Assembly: GCA_009782405.1 (NCBI GenBank) | Contig: WRJC01000004.1 | Location: 54,643 to 118,642, forward strand | Origin: Oscillospiraceae bacterium | Lineage (GTDB): Bacteria > Bacillota_A > Clostridia > Oscillospirales > WRJC01 | Length of the DNA: 64,000 nt | Direction of reading: 5' to 3' | Shown here: positions 52,665-61,450 of the stretch, piece after piece | Layout of the letters: each line of letters begins with the position of its first letter | How positions within the stretch are numbered: position 1 is the first letter of the stretch | Program-made: the position numbers and the translations under genes | Notes under the pieces: generated by a model | What the model saw: the letters and a program-made list of their open reading frames with translations, nothing else | Told to the model about the DNA's origin: nothing | Databases searched by the model: none

Positions 52665-54326
52665 TCACAAAAATTCTATCATGCTCTCGTCCCAAAATTC
52701 CGGGGCCTCGTACCCCAGCAGGTTCACGAATGTCGCGGCCAAGTTCGACAGCCCGAAATCTTTGTTTTTGAATATGTATTTGCCGCCGCAAAAATTGTCG
52801 GCGAATATGCATGGAACCGGGTTGAGAGTGTGGGCTGTTTTCTTTTTCGGCTGCCCGTTTTTGTCCATGACAGGGGCATTTGTTTTTTTGTCGGTTTCGT
52901 ACATCTCGTCGGCGTTGCCGTGGTCCGCCGTTATTACCAATGCGCCGTGGGCTTCGTCCACCGCCTTTATTATCCTCGCAAGCTGGAGATCGACTGTTTC
53001 GACCCCGATTATCGTGGCGGCGAGGTCGCCCGTGTGGCCCACCATGTCCCCATTGGGGAAGTTCGCCCTTATGAATCTATATTTCCCGCTTTTTATTTTT
53101 TCGACCAATGTATCCGTGATTTCGGCCGCTTTCATCCACGGGCGCTGCTCGAAAGGCGCCGTGTCGGATTTTATTTCTATGTAGGTCTCCGTGCCTTCGT
53201 CGAACTTTCCGCTTTTGTTGCCGTTCCAGAAATAGGTGACATGGCCGAACTTTTGGGTTTCCGAAACCGCGAGCTGGGTTATCTTCCCTTCCGCCAGGCA
53301 TTCGCCCAGCGTCCCCGAGATTTCGGGGGGGTTGACCAGATATTTTTTGGGTATGTGCAAATCCCCGTCGTATTCGAGCATCCCTGCATAGAGCGCGTCC
53401 GGTTTTTTTATCCTGTCGAATTTGTCGAATTCATCGCCCGCGTCGAAAGCGGCGGAGATCTCAATGGCCCGGTCTCCCCTGAAGTTGAAAAACACCACGC
53501 TGTCGCCGTCGTTTATCTTTCCGGCCGGAGCGCCGTCTTCGGCGATGACGAACGCTTCCGAAAATTGGTCGCTCTCGCCTGTCTCGGCTCTCAGGGTTTC
53601 GATTGCTTCCGTTGCCGAGGCGAACATCCTGCCCTCGCCGAGCACGTGAACGCGCCAGCCCCGCTCGACCGCTTTCCAGTTCGCGCCGTACCTGTCCATG
53701 GTTATGGTCATGCGCCCCCCTCCGGATGCGATTTTGGCCTCAAATTCGGCGCAGTTCAAATTTCGCATAAATTCTTCGATCCTGTCCACGTACACCAAAG
53801 CCGAAAAAGGCTCCACGTCACGCCCGTCCAGCAATGCGTGCACCCTGACTTTTTTTATGCCTTCCGTTTTTGCCTGTTTTATCATGGCTTCCAGGTGATC
53901 CATGTTCGAATGTACGTTGGCGTCGGACAAAAGGCCGATAAAGTGCAAAGCCGAATTGCTTGACAGGCAGTTGCCGCACAAATCCCGCCAGGTTTTCGAG
54001 GCGAACATCTCCCCCGATTCGATCGCCCTCGTCACCAGCTTCGCGCCTTGGGCGAAAACCTGACCGGCGCCCATGGCGTTGTGCCCCACTTCGGAATTTC
54101 CCATGTCCTCGTCGCTGGGGAGCCCCACGGCGGAGCCGTGAGCCTTGAGTTTTTGCGAAGGGTATTCGACCGCGAGCTTGTCGAGGGTCGGGGTATTTGC
54201 GAGGCTTACCGCGTTTCCGGGGCCTTCTTCGGCTATTCCCACCCCGTCCATGACCACGCATACGAGAGGGCCCGCTATCCCCTCGAATTTTTCCGACTTT
54301 TTCAGGGTTTTCGTTTCTGTACCCAT
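52665..54326 (-). CDS. gpmI: 2,3-bisphosphoglycerate-independent phosphoglycerate mutase
   Basis: 553 aa, a little longer than the usual 510. Mn-dependent glycolytic enzyme of the alkaline phosphatase superfamily. The nucleophilic Ser is in MGNSEVGHNAMGAG; metal ligands in VVMDGVGIAEEG, ADHGNADEM and KTAHTLNPVP. The start ATG at 54326 follows AGGAG at a long distance, so it may start slightly downstream. Single-gene transcription unit. Confidence 0.93.
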   Translation of the reverse strand: MGTETKTLKKSEKFEGIAGPLVCVVMDGVGIAEEGPGNAVSLANTPTLDKLAVEYPSQKLKAHGSAVGLPSDEDMGNSEVGHNAMGAGQVFAQGAKLVTRAIESGEMFASKTWRDLCGNCLSSNSALHFIGLLSDANVHSNMDHLEAMIKQAKTEGIKKVRVHALLDGRDVEPFSALVYVDRIEEFMRNLNCAEFEAKIASGGGRMTITMDRYGANWKAVERGWRVHVLGEGRMFASATEAIETLRAETGESDQFSEAFVIAEDGAPAGKINDGDSVVFFNFRGDRAIEISAAFDAGDEFDKFDRIKKPDALYAGMLEYDGDLHIPKKYLVNPPEISGTLGECLAEGKITQLAVSETQKFGHVTYFWNGNKSGKFDEGTETYIEIKSDTAPFEQRPWMKAAEITDTLVEKIKSGKYRFIRANFPNGDMVGHTGDLAATIIGVETVDLQLARIIKAVDEAHGALVITADHGNADEMYETDKKTNAPVMDKNGQPKKKTAHTLNPVPCIFADNFCGGKYIFKNKDFGLSNLAATFVNLLGYEAPEFWDESMIEFL

Positions 54327-54374
54327 ATTTGTTGTGATATTTTTCTCCTTGTAAAATTATCGCGTCATGCTCTA

Positions 54375-54404
54375 ATTATACACCATTCTGTTCTTCCATA
54401 GCAA
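54375..54404 (-). promoter_or_regulatory. Promoter of gpmI
   Basis: Minus strand TTGCTA (54399-54404), 18-bp spacer, TATAAT (54375-54380), about 50 bp upstream of the start. Confidence 0.6.
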
Positions 54405-54478
54405 CAAAAAACAAAAAAAGTTACAATTCAAAAGATAAATTTTCGCAAAAATTTATCCGAAAATTTTCAAAAAAGTGA

Positions 54479-54484
54479 TATAAT
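54479..54484 (+). promoter_or_regulatory. -10 box of the yybS-gdpP-rplI-dnaB operon
   Basis: TGATATAATGG carries a perfect TATAAT but only a poor -35 box. The ATG at 54483 overlaps it, so that ATG lies upstream of the transcription start and cannot be the translation start. Confidence 0.5.
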
Positions 54485-54527
54485 GGATAACAGCCAAGAT
54501 ATATACGCGGGGAGGCACAGCCGAAAA

Positions 54528-55649
54528 GTGTGGCTGCGGACTATTATGAATGATACGAAAAAAGGCGAAAAGACTTCAAAAGGCGGAAATGTATCCCAAA
54601 TAGTCGAAATTTTTGTTTTGATTTCGGCGTCCCTTTTTCTTTCGGTGGTTTCCGCGCTGTTCATGGGCGCCGCAGGGGCTTTTTGCGCCGTCGCCGCTTC
54701 CGCTTTGTTCGCCTGCGCGCTGTTTTTGATTTCGCCCACGCTTGTATGCCTGATCGCGGCGGCCGTTTCTGCGGCGGCGAGTTTTTTGATACTTTACCCG
54801 ATTTGCGGGAATGCCGCAAATTCATTGGCGGGCGCAACCTATGCCATAGTGGGGGCGCTTATTTATTTCGGGGTGAAAAGAAAGTGGCCCAGGACGAAAA
54901 TCACCGTGGGCGCCGCCTGTTTTTTGACCGTGTTCTGCATTTTTCTGATCGCCCTTTATTTTCTTGCGACATCCGGCTCCTTTTCGTTGGGCATGCTTTC
55001 AATTGCCTTCGATGCAGTCCTGACTGACGCCGTTCAGATCGCCGCCGCGCAGCTCCCGGAATTTTTGGCGCTGCCGGAAGCCGACAAAGACTCGTACATA
55101 CTGGAATTCGTAAAAAACATGAAAGCTTTGTCCCCCGCTTTGTTCGTGATGTTCAGTTCCGCGATGGCCTATCTGTCCACTTCGCTTTTCAGATACGCGT
55201 ACAATATTTTCATACCCATGGCGAATCCCGGCAGGAAAAAAATAAAGGGCAAATATTGGCGGCTCAATCTTTCCCTTGTTTCGGCGGTGGCGGCGATTAT
55301 CTCCATTTCTGCGTCTTTCTTTGTTTCGCCGCGAAAATACCTCCTCACATCCATTGTTTTCACTAATTTGGCATATATTCTCGCCCCCGGGTTCTGCGTG
55401 ATGGGTCTCTACTTTGTCCATGACAAGCTGTTCAAGCAAAAAACCTGGGCGTTTTGTTTCGCCCTCATTCCGTGCGCGATCGTTTTCGCCCTGTACTTCC
55501 AAAGCTTTTTGTATATTGTCATTTTTGTTTTGGCGATGTGCGGGCTGCACGCCACATTGGCGGGGTATGTAAAAAAGCTGATTGAGAAGGCGAAAAAAGT
55601 TTTGTTAGGCGATGACGACGACACCGATGACGACGATTACATAGAGTGA
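54528..55649 (+). CDS. YybS-like polytopic membrane protein (DUF2232)
   Basis: 373 aa from a GTG at 54528 (GGGGAGG 12 bp upstream); an ATG at 54546 is the alternative. Eight or so transmembrane helices and an acidic C-terminal tail (LLGDDDDTDDDDYIE). The position immediately before gdpP-rplI-dnaB is that of YybS in Bacillus subtilis and other Firmicutes. YybS-like proteins have no settled function. Identification rests on position and topology as much as on sequence. Confidence 0.72.
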   Translation: MWLRTIMNDTKKGEKTSKGGNVSQIVEIFVLISASLFLSVVSALFMGAAGAFCAVAASALFACALFLISPTLVCLIAAAVSAAASFLILYPICGNAANSLAGATYAIVGALIYFGVKRKWPRTKITVGAACFLTVFCIFLIALYFLATSGSFSLGMLSIAFDAVLTDAVQIAAAQLPEFLALPEADKDSYILEFVKNMKALSPALFVMFSSAMAYLSTSLFRYAYNIFIPMANPGRKKIKGKYWRLNLSLVSAVAAIISISASFFVSPRKYLLTSIVFTNLAYILAPGFCVMGLYFVHDKLFKQKTWAFCFALIPCAIVFALYFQSFLYIVIFVLAMCGLHATLAGYVKKLIEKAKKVLLGDDDDTDDDDYIE

Positions 55650-55714
55650 AAATAGAATGAAAAATGTCCGCGTCCATCTTCAACATTTGCCATTGAAAGC
55701 GGGGAGGCCAAGCG

Positions 55715-57799
55715 ATGAAACCCGGAGGTAGATTTAGAAAATACATATCGGAGCACAAAACTTTTCTGTGCTTTGCCGTGAATTTTTTTTGCATTTTGCT
55801 GGCGCTGGCCTTTTTTTGGTTTTCCCGGAGCCTCGAAGAATACGGCAATTCGCTGAAACTGAGCGTCGCGGTTTTTGCAGCCGACATATTGGCCTCTTCT
55901 TTCATCATAGCTTTGAGCCTGCCCGCAAAGCCCCCGGCCGGCAAGAAGCGGATAGCCGGCGAATTGAAGTCGATCGCCGAAAACATGACGCCGGACTTTG
56001 TATACGCTTTCGAATTCCCCGTTCTGATAACTGAACCCGGCGGATATGTCGTTTGGCACAATGAAGCCGCATTGAAATGCCTGTCCAAAGAAAATGAACC
56101 GGAAATCATGTGGAAAAACATTTCGGAAATCTCCGGCAACCAGATTTCCCCCGAAAAGCCGCGCGCCATCCCGGAAACGGAAAAAAATATCACGAAGGCG
56201 AAAACCGATGCCTTCATAAACGGCAGATCCTATTCCGTCGCGGTCTTGAAGACAAGCGCCGCGCCGCACTCCCAGCCCGGCGAATTGGATGTATATATCT
56301 TTTCCGACATAAGCGAGCTGGAATATCAAAAATACGAGGCGGAAATGAAAGATCCCGTCGCGGCATATTTTGTAGTCGACAATTTAGACGAATCAAACCC
56401 GAAGCTTCAGGACAAATACAGGAGCGCCTCCGGGGCGGTTTCCGATCTTCTCCATGAGTTCATGTCCGGCTGCGGCGGGCTGATAAAAGAATACGGCAAA
56501 GACAAATATCTGTGTTTTTTCGAAAACCGCGCGCTGAAAAATTTCATAAAATCAAAATTCGGAATCTTGGACTCGGTCAGGAATGTAAAAATCGAAGAGC
56601 TGGACATGCCGGTGACCGTTTCCGGCGGGGTTTCCAACATATCCGGGAGCCTTTCCGAAAAGGAATCGGCCGCGCGGCACGCCCTCGACATGGCCCTCCA
56701 GAGAGGCGGCGACCAAGTGGGGGTAAAAGGAGCGTCATCCACGGAATTTTTCGGCGGGAAAACCAAAACGGTCCAAAAGCGGACGAAAGTGAAGTCCCGG
56801 ATCATCGCCAACGAACTCGCCGAATACATGAAAAGAAGTTCGAACATTCTGATCATGGGCCACAAAAGCGGGGACAGCGACTGCATAGGCGCTTCAATCG
56901 GCATAGCCCGTTTCGCCATGGCGGTCGGCAGGGAAGTCAACATAGTGGCGAACATACACGACCCAATCATGAAATTCGCCTTTGCCAAGCTCCGCGGGTT
57001 CGAAGAATACAAAAATGTTTTCATAGACGAGCCGGCTGCCTTGGACAAAATCGAAGCGGAAACTTTCGTGGTGGTCACCGATGTGAACAACCTGCCGCAT
57101 TTCGAATCCGAAGCAGTATACAAAAACGCATACAGGTGCGCCATCATCGACCATCACCGAAAAGTGGCCGAATACGCGAACAGCCCCGACCTGGAATACA
57201 TAGTGCCCTCTGCATCCTCGGCTTCGGAACTCGTGGCCGAAATACTCGAGCAGTCCCTATCCCCCGGCGACTTGTCAAAAGAAGAAGCGGAACTTTTGCT
57301 CGCGGGGATATTTTTGGACACGAAAAATTTTTCGCGCAATACGGGGACCATGACCTTTTCAGCCGCTTTGTATCTCCGCGGCGAAGGGGCGAACCCCGCC
57401 GACGCGGAGGAAATGATTTCAAAGACGAATTTGGATGAATTTGTCAAACAGGCGCGCTTTGAGGCCAACATATCGATATACAGGAATTCGGTTGCGATAT
57501 CCTCGTTTGAAGGGGAAACGGAATTGTCCGACAAAAACGCCGCAGGAGCCAAAGCTGCCGAAAGGATGCTCGAAATCGAAGGCGTGGCGGCTGCCTTTGT
57601 CATAAACAGCATCGACGGAGTCGCATATATTTCGGCCCGCTCGCTTCCCTGGGGGAGCATAAATGTCCAAATAATCATGGAAAGCTTGGGGGGCGGCGGG
57701 CATTTCGAATACGCGGGGGCGCAAGTCAGGAATTCGGGGGCGGATGAAGTCGAGTCGCTTTTGAAAAAGGCCATAGACGAATATTTCGACGCGAATTGA
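55715..57799 (+). CDS. gdpP: GdpP: cyclic di-AMP phosphodiesterase
   Basis: 694 aa. Two N-terminal transmembrane helices (about residues 15-35 and 45-67), a PAS-like domain (residues 85-180), a degenerate GGDEF domain (about 200-340), and a C-terminal DHH/DHHA1 phosphodiesterase. The DHH part shows GHKSGDSDCIGASIG, VVVTDVN and AIIDHHRK, and ends GGGGHFEYAGAQV. It degrades c-di-AMP. The gene has the classical place before rplI and dnaB. Confidence 0.93.
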   Translation: MKPGGRFRKYISEHKTFLCFAVNFFCILLALAFFWFSRSLEEYGNSLKLSVAVFAADILASSFIIALSLPAKPPAGKKRIAGELKSIAENMTPDFVYAFEFPVLITEPGGYVVWHNEAALKCLSKENEPEIMWKNISEISGNQISPEKPRAIPETEKNITKAKTDAFINGRSYSVAVLKTSAAPHSQPGELDVYIFSDISELEYQKYEAEMKDPVAAYFVVDNLDESNPKLQDKYRSASGAVSDLLHEFMSGCGGLIKEYGKDKYLCFFENRALKNFIKSKFGILDSVRNVKIEELDMPVTVSGGVSNISGSLSEKESAARHALDMALQRGGDQVGVKGASSTEFFGGKTKTVQKRTKVKSRIIANELAEYMKRSSNILIMGHKSGDSDCIGASIGIARFAMAVGREVNIVANIHDPIMKFAFAKLRGFEEYKNVFIDEPAALDKIEAETFVVVTDVNNLPHFESEAVYKNAYRCAIIDHHRKVAEYANSPDLEYIVPSASSASELVAEILEQSLSPGDLSKEEAELLLAGIFLDTKNFSRNTGTMTFSAALYLRGEGANPADAEEMISKTNLDEFVKQARFEANISIYRNSVAISSFEGETELSDKNAAGAKAAERMLEIEGVAAAFVINSIDGVAYISARSLPWGSINVQIIMESLGGGGHFEYAGAQVRNSGADEVESLLKKAIDEYFDAN

Positions 57800-57848
57800 A
57801 AAAACAAGACAATAGAATAATATTATATATAGCAGAAGGAGAATAACA

Positions 57849-58298
57849 ATGAAAGTGTTGCTTAAAGAAGACGTGAGGGGGCAGGGCAAAAAAGGGGAGA
57901 TAATAAACGTTTCGGACGGCTACGCCAGAAATTTTTTGTTTCCGAGGAAATTGGCGGTAATTGCCGATGCCAAAGCCGAAAACGAAGTCAGGACAAAAAA
58001 AGAGGCCGAAATCCACAAAATCGAGTATGAAAAACAAAAAGCAGTCGAGCAAAGCGAAAAACTTTCCGCAATCACGCTGAAAATCAACTCTACCGCCGCG
58101 CCGGACGGAAAGCTGTACGGTTCCGTGACGGCTGCGACCATAGCCGAAGAGCTAAAAAGCAAGGAAAACTTGGACATAGACAAACGCAAAATAAACCTCG
58201 AAGAGCATATAAAATCCTTCGGTACCTATACGGTGGAAGTGAAAATATACCCGGAAGTAACGGCCAACCTGACTGTCGTTGTGACTGATACCAAATAG
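57849..58298 (+). CDS. rplI: Ribosomal protein bL9
   Basis: 149 aa, usual length. Starts [20 protein letters not shown] and has the L9 signature [16 protein letters not shown]; a helix connects to the C-terminal domain with [30 protein letters not shown] precedes the ATG. Confidence 0.97.
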   Translation: MKVLLKEDVRGQGKKGEIINVSDGYARNFLFPRKLAVIADAKAENEVRTKKEAEIHKIEYEKQKAVEQSEKLSAITLKINSTAAPDGKLYGSVTAATIAEELKSKENLDIDKRKINLEEHIKSFGTYTVEVKIYPEVTANLTVVVTDTK

Positions 58299-58313
58299 CA
58301 AGGGGAAATCAAA

Positions 58314-59705
58314 TTGAGCAGCCAATCCAATTTCAACAGCGCTCCCGAAATAAATTTCGCTTCTTCCGAATACGACATAAAAAGGATACCGTATTCGCTT
58401 GAAGCCGAAATGTCCGTGCTCGGAGCCATTCTGATCAATCCCGAAATATATGAGCAAATAGCCGAAACGCTGTCCGCCGAAGATTTTTACCTTCCGAACC
58501 ATAGGGACATTTACGACTCCATAACGAACCTGTATCTCAAAAACCGATCGATCGATTTGGTTACGCTGCTCGACGACATCGTGTCAAAAGGCCCGCGTTC
58601 GGACGAATCGGCGCGAAACACCGCTAAGGAATACCTGATGCGGCTCTCCGACAATGTTCCGGTCATCGCGAACATAAAAGAATACGCCGGGATCGTGAAA
58701 GAAAAGTCGATGAGGCGCAAATTGATAAGCGTTTCAAACGACATAATAAGGATGACATATGAAGACGCTTCTTCCGGGATCGAATTCGTGATCGACCGCG
58801 CCGAGCAAATGATTTTCGCCCTCGCGCAGGGCAGGGTGACGCAGGATTTCGCCCATGTGAAAAACATATTGTCGAGCGTGATCGCCGATATACACAGCGT
58901 GGAAAACGACAAGGATTTTGCGAGGGGGCTCTCATCCGGCTTTTCGGGGATCGACAATACATTGATTGGAATGAACTCCGGCGATCTGATCATAATCGGG
59001 GCGAGGCCGGGAGTGGGAAAAACCGCTTTTGCCATGAATATCGCGATGAATGCCGCTTCGAAAAGAAAAACCGTGGCTGTGTTCGAGCTCGAAATGTCAA
59101 AAGAACAGATAGTTTCAAGGCTGCTTTCGAGCGAATCGTTCGTCGAAAACACAAAGCTGAAAACCGGCATTTTGAACGATGAGGATTGGACCAATATCAT
59201 CGAAGCGGGTTCGAGGATATCGGAATGCGACATATATATCGACGACACGCCGAGCATGACCGTCACGGGCATGAAAGCGAAGCTTCGAAAATTCAAAAAG
59301 CTCGATTTGGTTATCATCGACCATTTGCAGCTGATGCAGACGGACAGGGGAAACGGGAACCGGGTTCAGGAAATTTCGGACATTTCCAAAAATCTGAAGA
59401 TTTTGGCAAAAGAGCTCGGCGTCCCCGTGATCACCTGCGCCCAGCTGTCCAGGGGCCCGGAATCCAGGGACAACAAACGCCCCATGCTTTCGGATCTCCG
59501 GGAATCCGGTTCGATAGAGCAAGATGCGGACGTGGTCATGTTTTTGTATCGGGACGATTATTACAAGGAGAGCGTGGAAAAACACAACAGAGCCGAAATA
59601 ATATTCGCCAAGAACCGCCACGGCGCCCTCGGGACGGTCAATGTCGGATTTGAAAAAAAGTTGACGAGATTTTACGATATAGACGAGGTGCACAGAGAAA
59701 CGTAA
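58314..59705 (+). CDS. dnaB: Replicative DNA helicase DnaB
   Basis: 463 aa from a TTG at 58314 behind AAGGGGAAATCAAA. N-terminal domain RIPYSLEAEMSVLGAILINPE, then the RecA-like ATPase with Walker A GARPGVGKTAFAMNIA, FELEMSKEQIVSRLL, Walker B LVIIDHLQLM, and SGSIEQDADVVMFLYRDDYY. It unwinds DNA at the fork. Last gene of the yybS-gdpP-rplI run; its stop overlaps tilS by 1 bp. Confidence 0.96.
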   Translation: MSSQSNFNSAPEINFASSEYDIKRIPYSLEAEMSVLGAILINPEIYEQIAETLSAEDFYLPNHRDIYDSITNLYLKNRSIDLVTLLDDIVSKGPRSDESARNTAKEYLMRLSDNVPVIANIKEYAGIVKEKSMRRKLISVSNDIIRMTYEDASSGIEFVIDRAEQMIFALAQGRVTQDFAHVKNILSSVIADIHSVENDKDFARGLSSGFSGIDNTLIGMNSGDLIIIGARPGVGKTAFAMNIAMNAASKRKTVAVFELEMSKEQIVSRLLSSESFVENTKLKTGILNDEDWTNIIEAGSRISECDIYIDDTPSMTVTGMKAKLRKFKKLDLVIIDHLQLMQTDRGNGNRVQEISDISKNLKILAKELGVPVITCAQLSRGPESRDNKRPMLSDLRESGSIEQDADVVMFLYRDDYYKESVEKHNRAEIIFAKNRHGALGTVNVGFEKKLTRFYDIDEVHRET

Positions 59706-60706
59706 TGCCGAATTCAAACAGCGATTTATGGCAAAAAGCCGAAAATTTGATTGAAAAATACAACATGATAAACAGCGGGGACGATGTGCTCGTCGCCTTT
59801 TCGGGCGGAAGCGACTCCTCCGCGCTGCTTTTTTTCCTGCTTGAATTCTTGGGCAAAAAAAACAACATATTCGCAGCTCACTTGAACCACATGATAAGGG
59901 GAGCCGAATCGGGGCGCGACGAAAAATTCGCGGTTGAAACCTGCGAAAAATACAAGATAAAAATATTTGCCGAAAGGCGCGATATACCCAAAATGGCAAA
60001 GGATTCGAAAAAAGGGATTGAAGAGGCCGCAAGGGACGCCCGATACGTTTTTTTGCGGGAAGTGGCGGGATCCATAGGAAAAAAAACGAAAATCGCAACT
60101 GCGCACACCGCTTCCGACAACGCGGAAACTGTGATTTTCAATTTGGCGAGGGGCTGCGGGCTAAATGGGTTGTCCGGTATCGCCCCGGTCAGGGAAAATA
60201 TCGTCAGGCCGCTTCTTTCCTGCTCAAAGGGGGATATTTTAAGTTATTGCCGGGCAAACAAAATACCGTATGTCGAAGATGCGACAAATTCCGACGAAAA
60301 TTATTCGAGAAATTTTATCCGCCGCAACATAACTTCGAAACTCGGGGAAAAATTTAACCGTTCGGACGAAAACATATTCAAAACATCGGAAACGCTGCGG
60401 GATTTCGCCGATTTCATGGATTCCCTGGCCAATGCCGCGATCGGAAGCTCCGGATGTGTCGAAGCGGGCGCCTTGATGACAAGGCATAAAGCTTTGCAGC
60501 ATTCCGTCATCGAAAAACTTTACGAAAAGGCGGTTTTCCCCGAAAACAAAAAACTCGAGCGCAGGCACATCGAATATGTCGCGCAGCTTTTGGCCAAAAC
60601 GGAAAAGTCCGCGGATCTGCCCGGGCTTGTCACAGCCAAAATTTCAAAAAACAAATTGGCCATGGAAAAAACAATCGGCAAAAAAACCAGCCGGAACCGA
60701 AAATAG
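59705..60706 (+). CDS. tilS: tRNA(Ile)-lysidine synthase TilS
   Basis: 333 aa. It converts C34 of the tRNA-Ile CAU to lysidine. PP-loop SGGSDSSALLFFLL, AAHLNHMIRGAESGRDE and TATAH-type AHTASDNAETVIFN region. Bacterial TilS is commonly 430-480 residues; this one ends after the middle domain, lacking most of the C-terminal tRNA-binding domain. It starts on the dnaB stop codon. Confidence 0.9.
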   Translation: MPNSNSDLWQKAENLIEKYNMINSGDDVLVAFSGGSDSSALLFFLLEFLGKKNNIFAAHLNHMIRGAESGRDEKFAVETCEKYKIKIFAERRDIPKMAKDSKKGIEEAARDARYVFLREVAGSIGKKTKIATAHTASDNAETVIFNLARGCGLNGLSGIAPVRENIVRPLLSCSKGDILSYCRANKIPYVEDATNSDENYSRNFIRRNITSKLGEKFNRSDENIFKTSETLRDFADFMDSLANAAIGSSGCVEAGALMTRHKALQHSVIEKLYEKAVFPENKKLERRHIEYVAQLLAKTEKSADLPGLVTAKISKNKLAMEKTIGKKTSRNRK

Positions 60707-60806
60707 CAAAAAATTTTCACTCCGTCAAAAAATATTTACAATTTATTTAACCATGCCGCAATCGCTTTTGCTAAAATAGAACTAAAAAACGGAGAAAACT
60801 TTAAAA

Positions 60807-61388
60807 ATGACAAATGCCGGCTTAAATAAATATCCCATGTCGGATTTCAAAAAAATAATCCTGCCGGAAAACGAAATAAAAGAAACCGTGTCGCATATGG
60901 CCAAGCAGATCAGCGAACATTATGCGGGCAGAAAGCTGCTTGTCTGCGGGATCCTGAAAGGCGCGTTCATATTCGTGGCCGACCTGGTCAGGGAAATGGA
61001 GATACCCGCCGAACTGGCCTTCATAAAGGCTTCGTCATACGGCGGCGGCGCCTTTTCGTCGGGGGATGTGAAACTCGCGGAATTTTTTGTCCCTGAGCCC
61101 CGCGGAGATTTTGACATATTGATTGCAGACGACATATTGGATACGGGGAATACATTCCGCCGCCTCAAAGAACAATTCAACGCCGGGGGATTTGCCAGCG
61201 TGGAGTTCTGCGCGCTTTTGGACAAACCCGAAAGAAGGGAATGCGAAATCTCCGCAAGATACATAGGGAAAAAAATAGCAAACGAATTTGTGGTGGGCTA
61301 CGGGCTCGATTACGGGGAAAAATACAGGGATTTGCCTTTTGTGGCCGTTTTATCCGAAAAGGCATTGGAAAACAATAATTTAAATTGA
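60807..61388 (+). CDS. hpt: Hypoxanthine phosphoribosyltransferase
   Basis: 193 aa. Purine salvage of hypoxanthine/guanine with PRPP. The PRPP loop is ILIADDILDTGNTFRRL; LVCGILKGAFIFVADLVR is the preceding conserved region. tilS-hpt-ftsH is the standard order. The first ten residues precede the usual start (MSDFKKI), which could also be used. Confidence 0.92.
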   Translation: MTNAGLNKYPMSDFKKIILPENEIKETVSHMAKQISEHYAGRKLLVCGILKGAFIFVADLVREMEIPAELAFIKASSYGGGAFSSGDVKLAEFFVPEPRGDFDILIADDILDTGNTFRRLKEQFNAGGFASVEFCALLDKPERRECEISARYIGKKIANEFVVGYGLDYGEKYRDLPFVAVLSEKALENNNLN

Positions 61389-61450
61389 GTTCACATAAGC
61401 GTGTTATTTTAACAATATTGCAATATACAAATCAAGTAGGAGTTTAATCG

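Noticed and set aside
52531..53184. 217-codon plus-strand frame overlapping gpmI
   Set aside because: It runs antisense into gpmI, lacks a start site and has no recognisable domain; the non-coding part is better explained as a possible RNA or repeat.
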